The notes beneath the pieces are model-generated. The model was not told where the DNA came from and did no database searches. It worked only from the letters and a program-made list of their open reading frames with translations. Positions 63,171 to 64,000 of a stretch of 64,000 bases of DNA are shown here, piece after piece. The first letter of the stretch is position 1, and the number at the start of each line of letters is the position of its first letter. The translations under genes and the position numbers were made by a program. The stretch is from Symbiodinium natans (lineage: Eukaryota; Sar; Dinophyceae; Suessiales; Symbiodiniaceae). Location: NCBI GenBank assembly GCA_905221605.1, contig CAJNDS010002246.1:1-64000 (forward strand), in the 5' to 3' direction.

Positions 63171-63265
63171 CTGAGAGGTACGAGTCTCAATGCATTGACT
63201 TGGTCCGTGTCGAGGTCGCAGAAATACGCACCAGACATCCACGTGTTCAGCAGGTACCCCAACCA
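63171..63265 (-). CDS. Exon-like segment with GT donor
   Basis: The minus frame reads WLGYLLNTWMSGAYFCDLDT then DQVNALRLVPLR, ending CTCAG|GTTGTGC, a good GT donor. Family unknown. Confidence 0.42.
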
Positions 63266-64000
63266 CACGGGGAAAAGGCACCCCTTCCTTCTTGATGGGC
63301 TTGTGAGATACCCAATCATCTAGACAATTGCGCGGAAATCTAAACCCTAAACCTTCAGAAGCTTCCTAAACCTTGTCAACCCTAATCAGATCCCATTCCA
63401 CAAGCCCGAATCCCCTTAAAGCTCTGAAACCCTAAACCCCTAGGCCCTAAAACCCACAGCTAAAGCCCTAAACCGCCCCCCCCCCCCAGTCGACGCATTA
63501 CGCCCTTTCCCACGGTGGAACTCTGGAACCTTACCCTGGCCAAGTGAACCTAAAAAGTTGGGGTCAAAAATCCCTCTTCCACAATAATTCCGATTATGAA
63601 ACCCTAAACCCTAAACCCAAAACCCTTATAGGGTGCTTGCGCCCTGACTCACCACGGGATCTCCTTAAATGTGGCTGCTCGTCGGGGTGTATAAGGTTTT
63701 GGAGGTCTTGCAGGGCGTGAGGGACCATGGGCCCCTAGTATGGTCCCTATCCTTGTTTAAAGGGATTCAAAGGGATCCGAAGTATGGGCCCTCATAATGT
63801 ATAGTGTATCTTGGGGTTAGATAACCGGGGACCCATAATTGTGGAGTAATCTTATTCCCCTATATAACCCCAATATATATTTATACACACACATTATGCA
63901 GTCCCTATATACCTAAGTCTCCCCCGAATAACCCCAAAGAACCCCTAAGGTCCTTTATCTAGGTCCATGTACCTAAATGGAGATACCTGGGCCATAAGGT
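63266..64000. other. Unique DNA, no gene seen; 109-bp-family arm at the window edge
   Basis: A GGGCCCCTAGTATGGTCC...AAGTATGGGCCCTC hairpin-like piece lies at 63728-63794. At 63960-64000 the words AGGTCCATGTACCTAAATGG and CTGGGCCATAAGG look like a 109-bp-family element cut by the window end. Confidence 0.5.

Noticed and set aside
1-64000. Recurrent peptides such as GLGFRV and LNPKP at frame ends
   Set aside because: They are direct translations of TTTAGGG and CCCTAAA units, not conserved protein tails.
1-64000. True chromosome end (terminal telomere)
   Set aside because: Tracts are short, in both orientations and spread over the whole window; none extends to a window edge as a long single-orientation array.
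1-64000. tRNA, 5S rRNA or spliced-leader genes
   Set aside because: Looked for GGTTCGAATCC-like T-loops and for the spliced-leader core around TTTTGGCTCAAG; only isolated partial matches (for example GAGTTCGAATC at 7826) without a foldable gene.

Overview
This window looks like nuclear DNA of a dinoflagellate, probably Symbiodiniaceae or another Suessiales lineage. Three things point there. The repeat that saturates the window, TTTAGGG/CCCTAAA, is the telomere unit reported for dinoflagellates (plants share it). The best preserved gene is an RCC1-like repeat protein with an N-terminal ubiquitin-like domain, a form I associate with dinoflagellates. The introns that can be inferred use GT, GC and GA donors, the relaxed set known from this group. 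The species cannot be fixed from sequence alone.

About a hundred interstitial telomeric tracts, on both strands, break the 64 kb into short unique segments, often only 70-200 bp long. A seven-base unit puts a stop in every frame of both strands every 21 bases, so no reading frame crosses a tract and automated gene finding sees almost nothing. Read by eye, many of the short segments look like exons. The best case is an ankyrin-repeat gene on the minus strand at about 27.1-33.9 kb. Its exons of 26-80 bp join in frame across telomere-filled introns to give near-consensus ankyrin repeats.

Layout. 0-15 kb: telomeric tracts with isolated exon-like pieces (0.8, 3.8 and 4.5 kb). 15.4-16.7 kb, minus: RCC1-like repeat gene broken by a 109-bp hairpin transposon, a nonsense codon and a one-base deletion. 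17-25 kb: degenerate CCCTAAA-like DNA and hairpin elements. 25-42.5 kb, almost all minus: exon-like pieces, the ankyrin gene, a SAM-methyltransferase-like gene with three inferred exons (36.7-38.3 kb), and a cluster of exon-like pieces at 39.5-42.5 kb. 43-64 kb: mixed-strand fragments, including a CCHC zinc-knuckle remnant (49.0-49.6 kb) and a KH-like fragment (57.6-58.0 kb).

Laid over this are at least ten families of short non-autonomous inverted-repeat elements (MITE-like). They include a 120-bp family (five copies, TA target duplication, two copies sitting in telomeric-type sequence), a 109-bp family whose ends read CCCTAA...TTAGGG (3-bp duplications), and families in which a telomeric tract interrupts the element. 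I found no rRNA, tRNA, spliced-leader, CRISPR or autonomous transposase gene. All exon joins and domain names are by-eye inferences.
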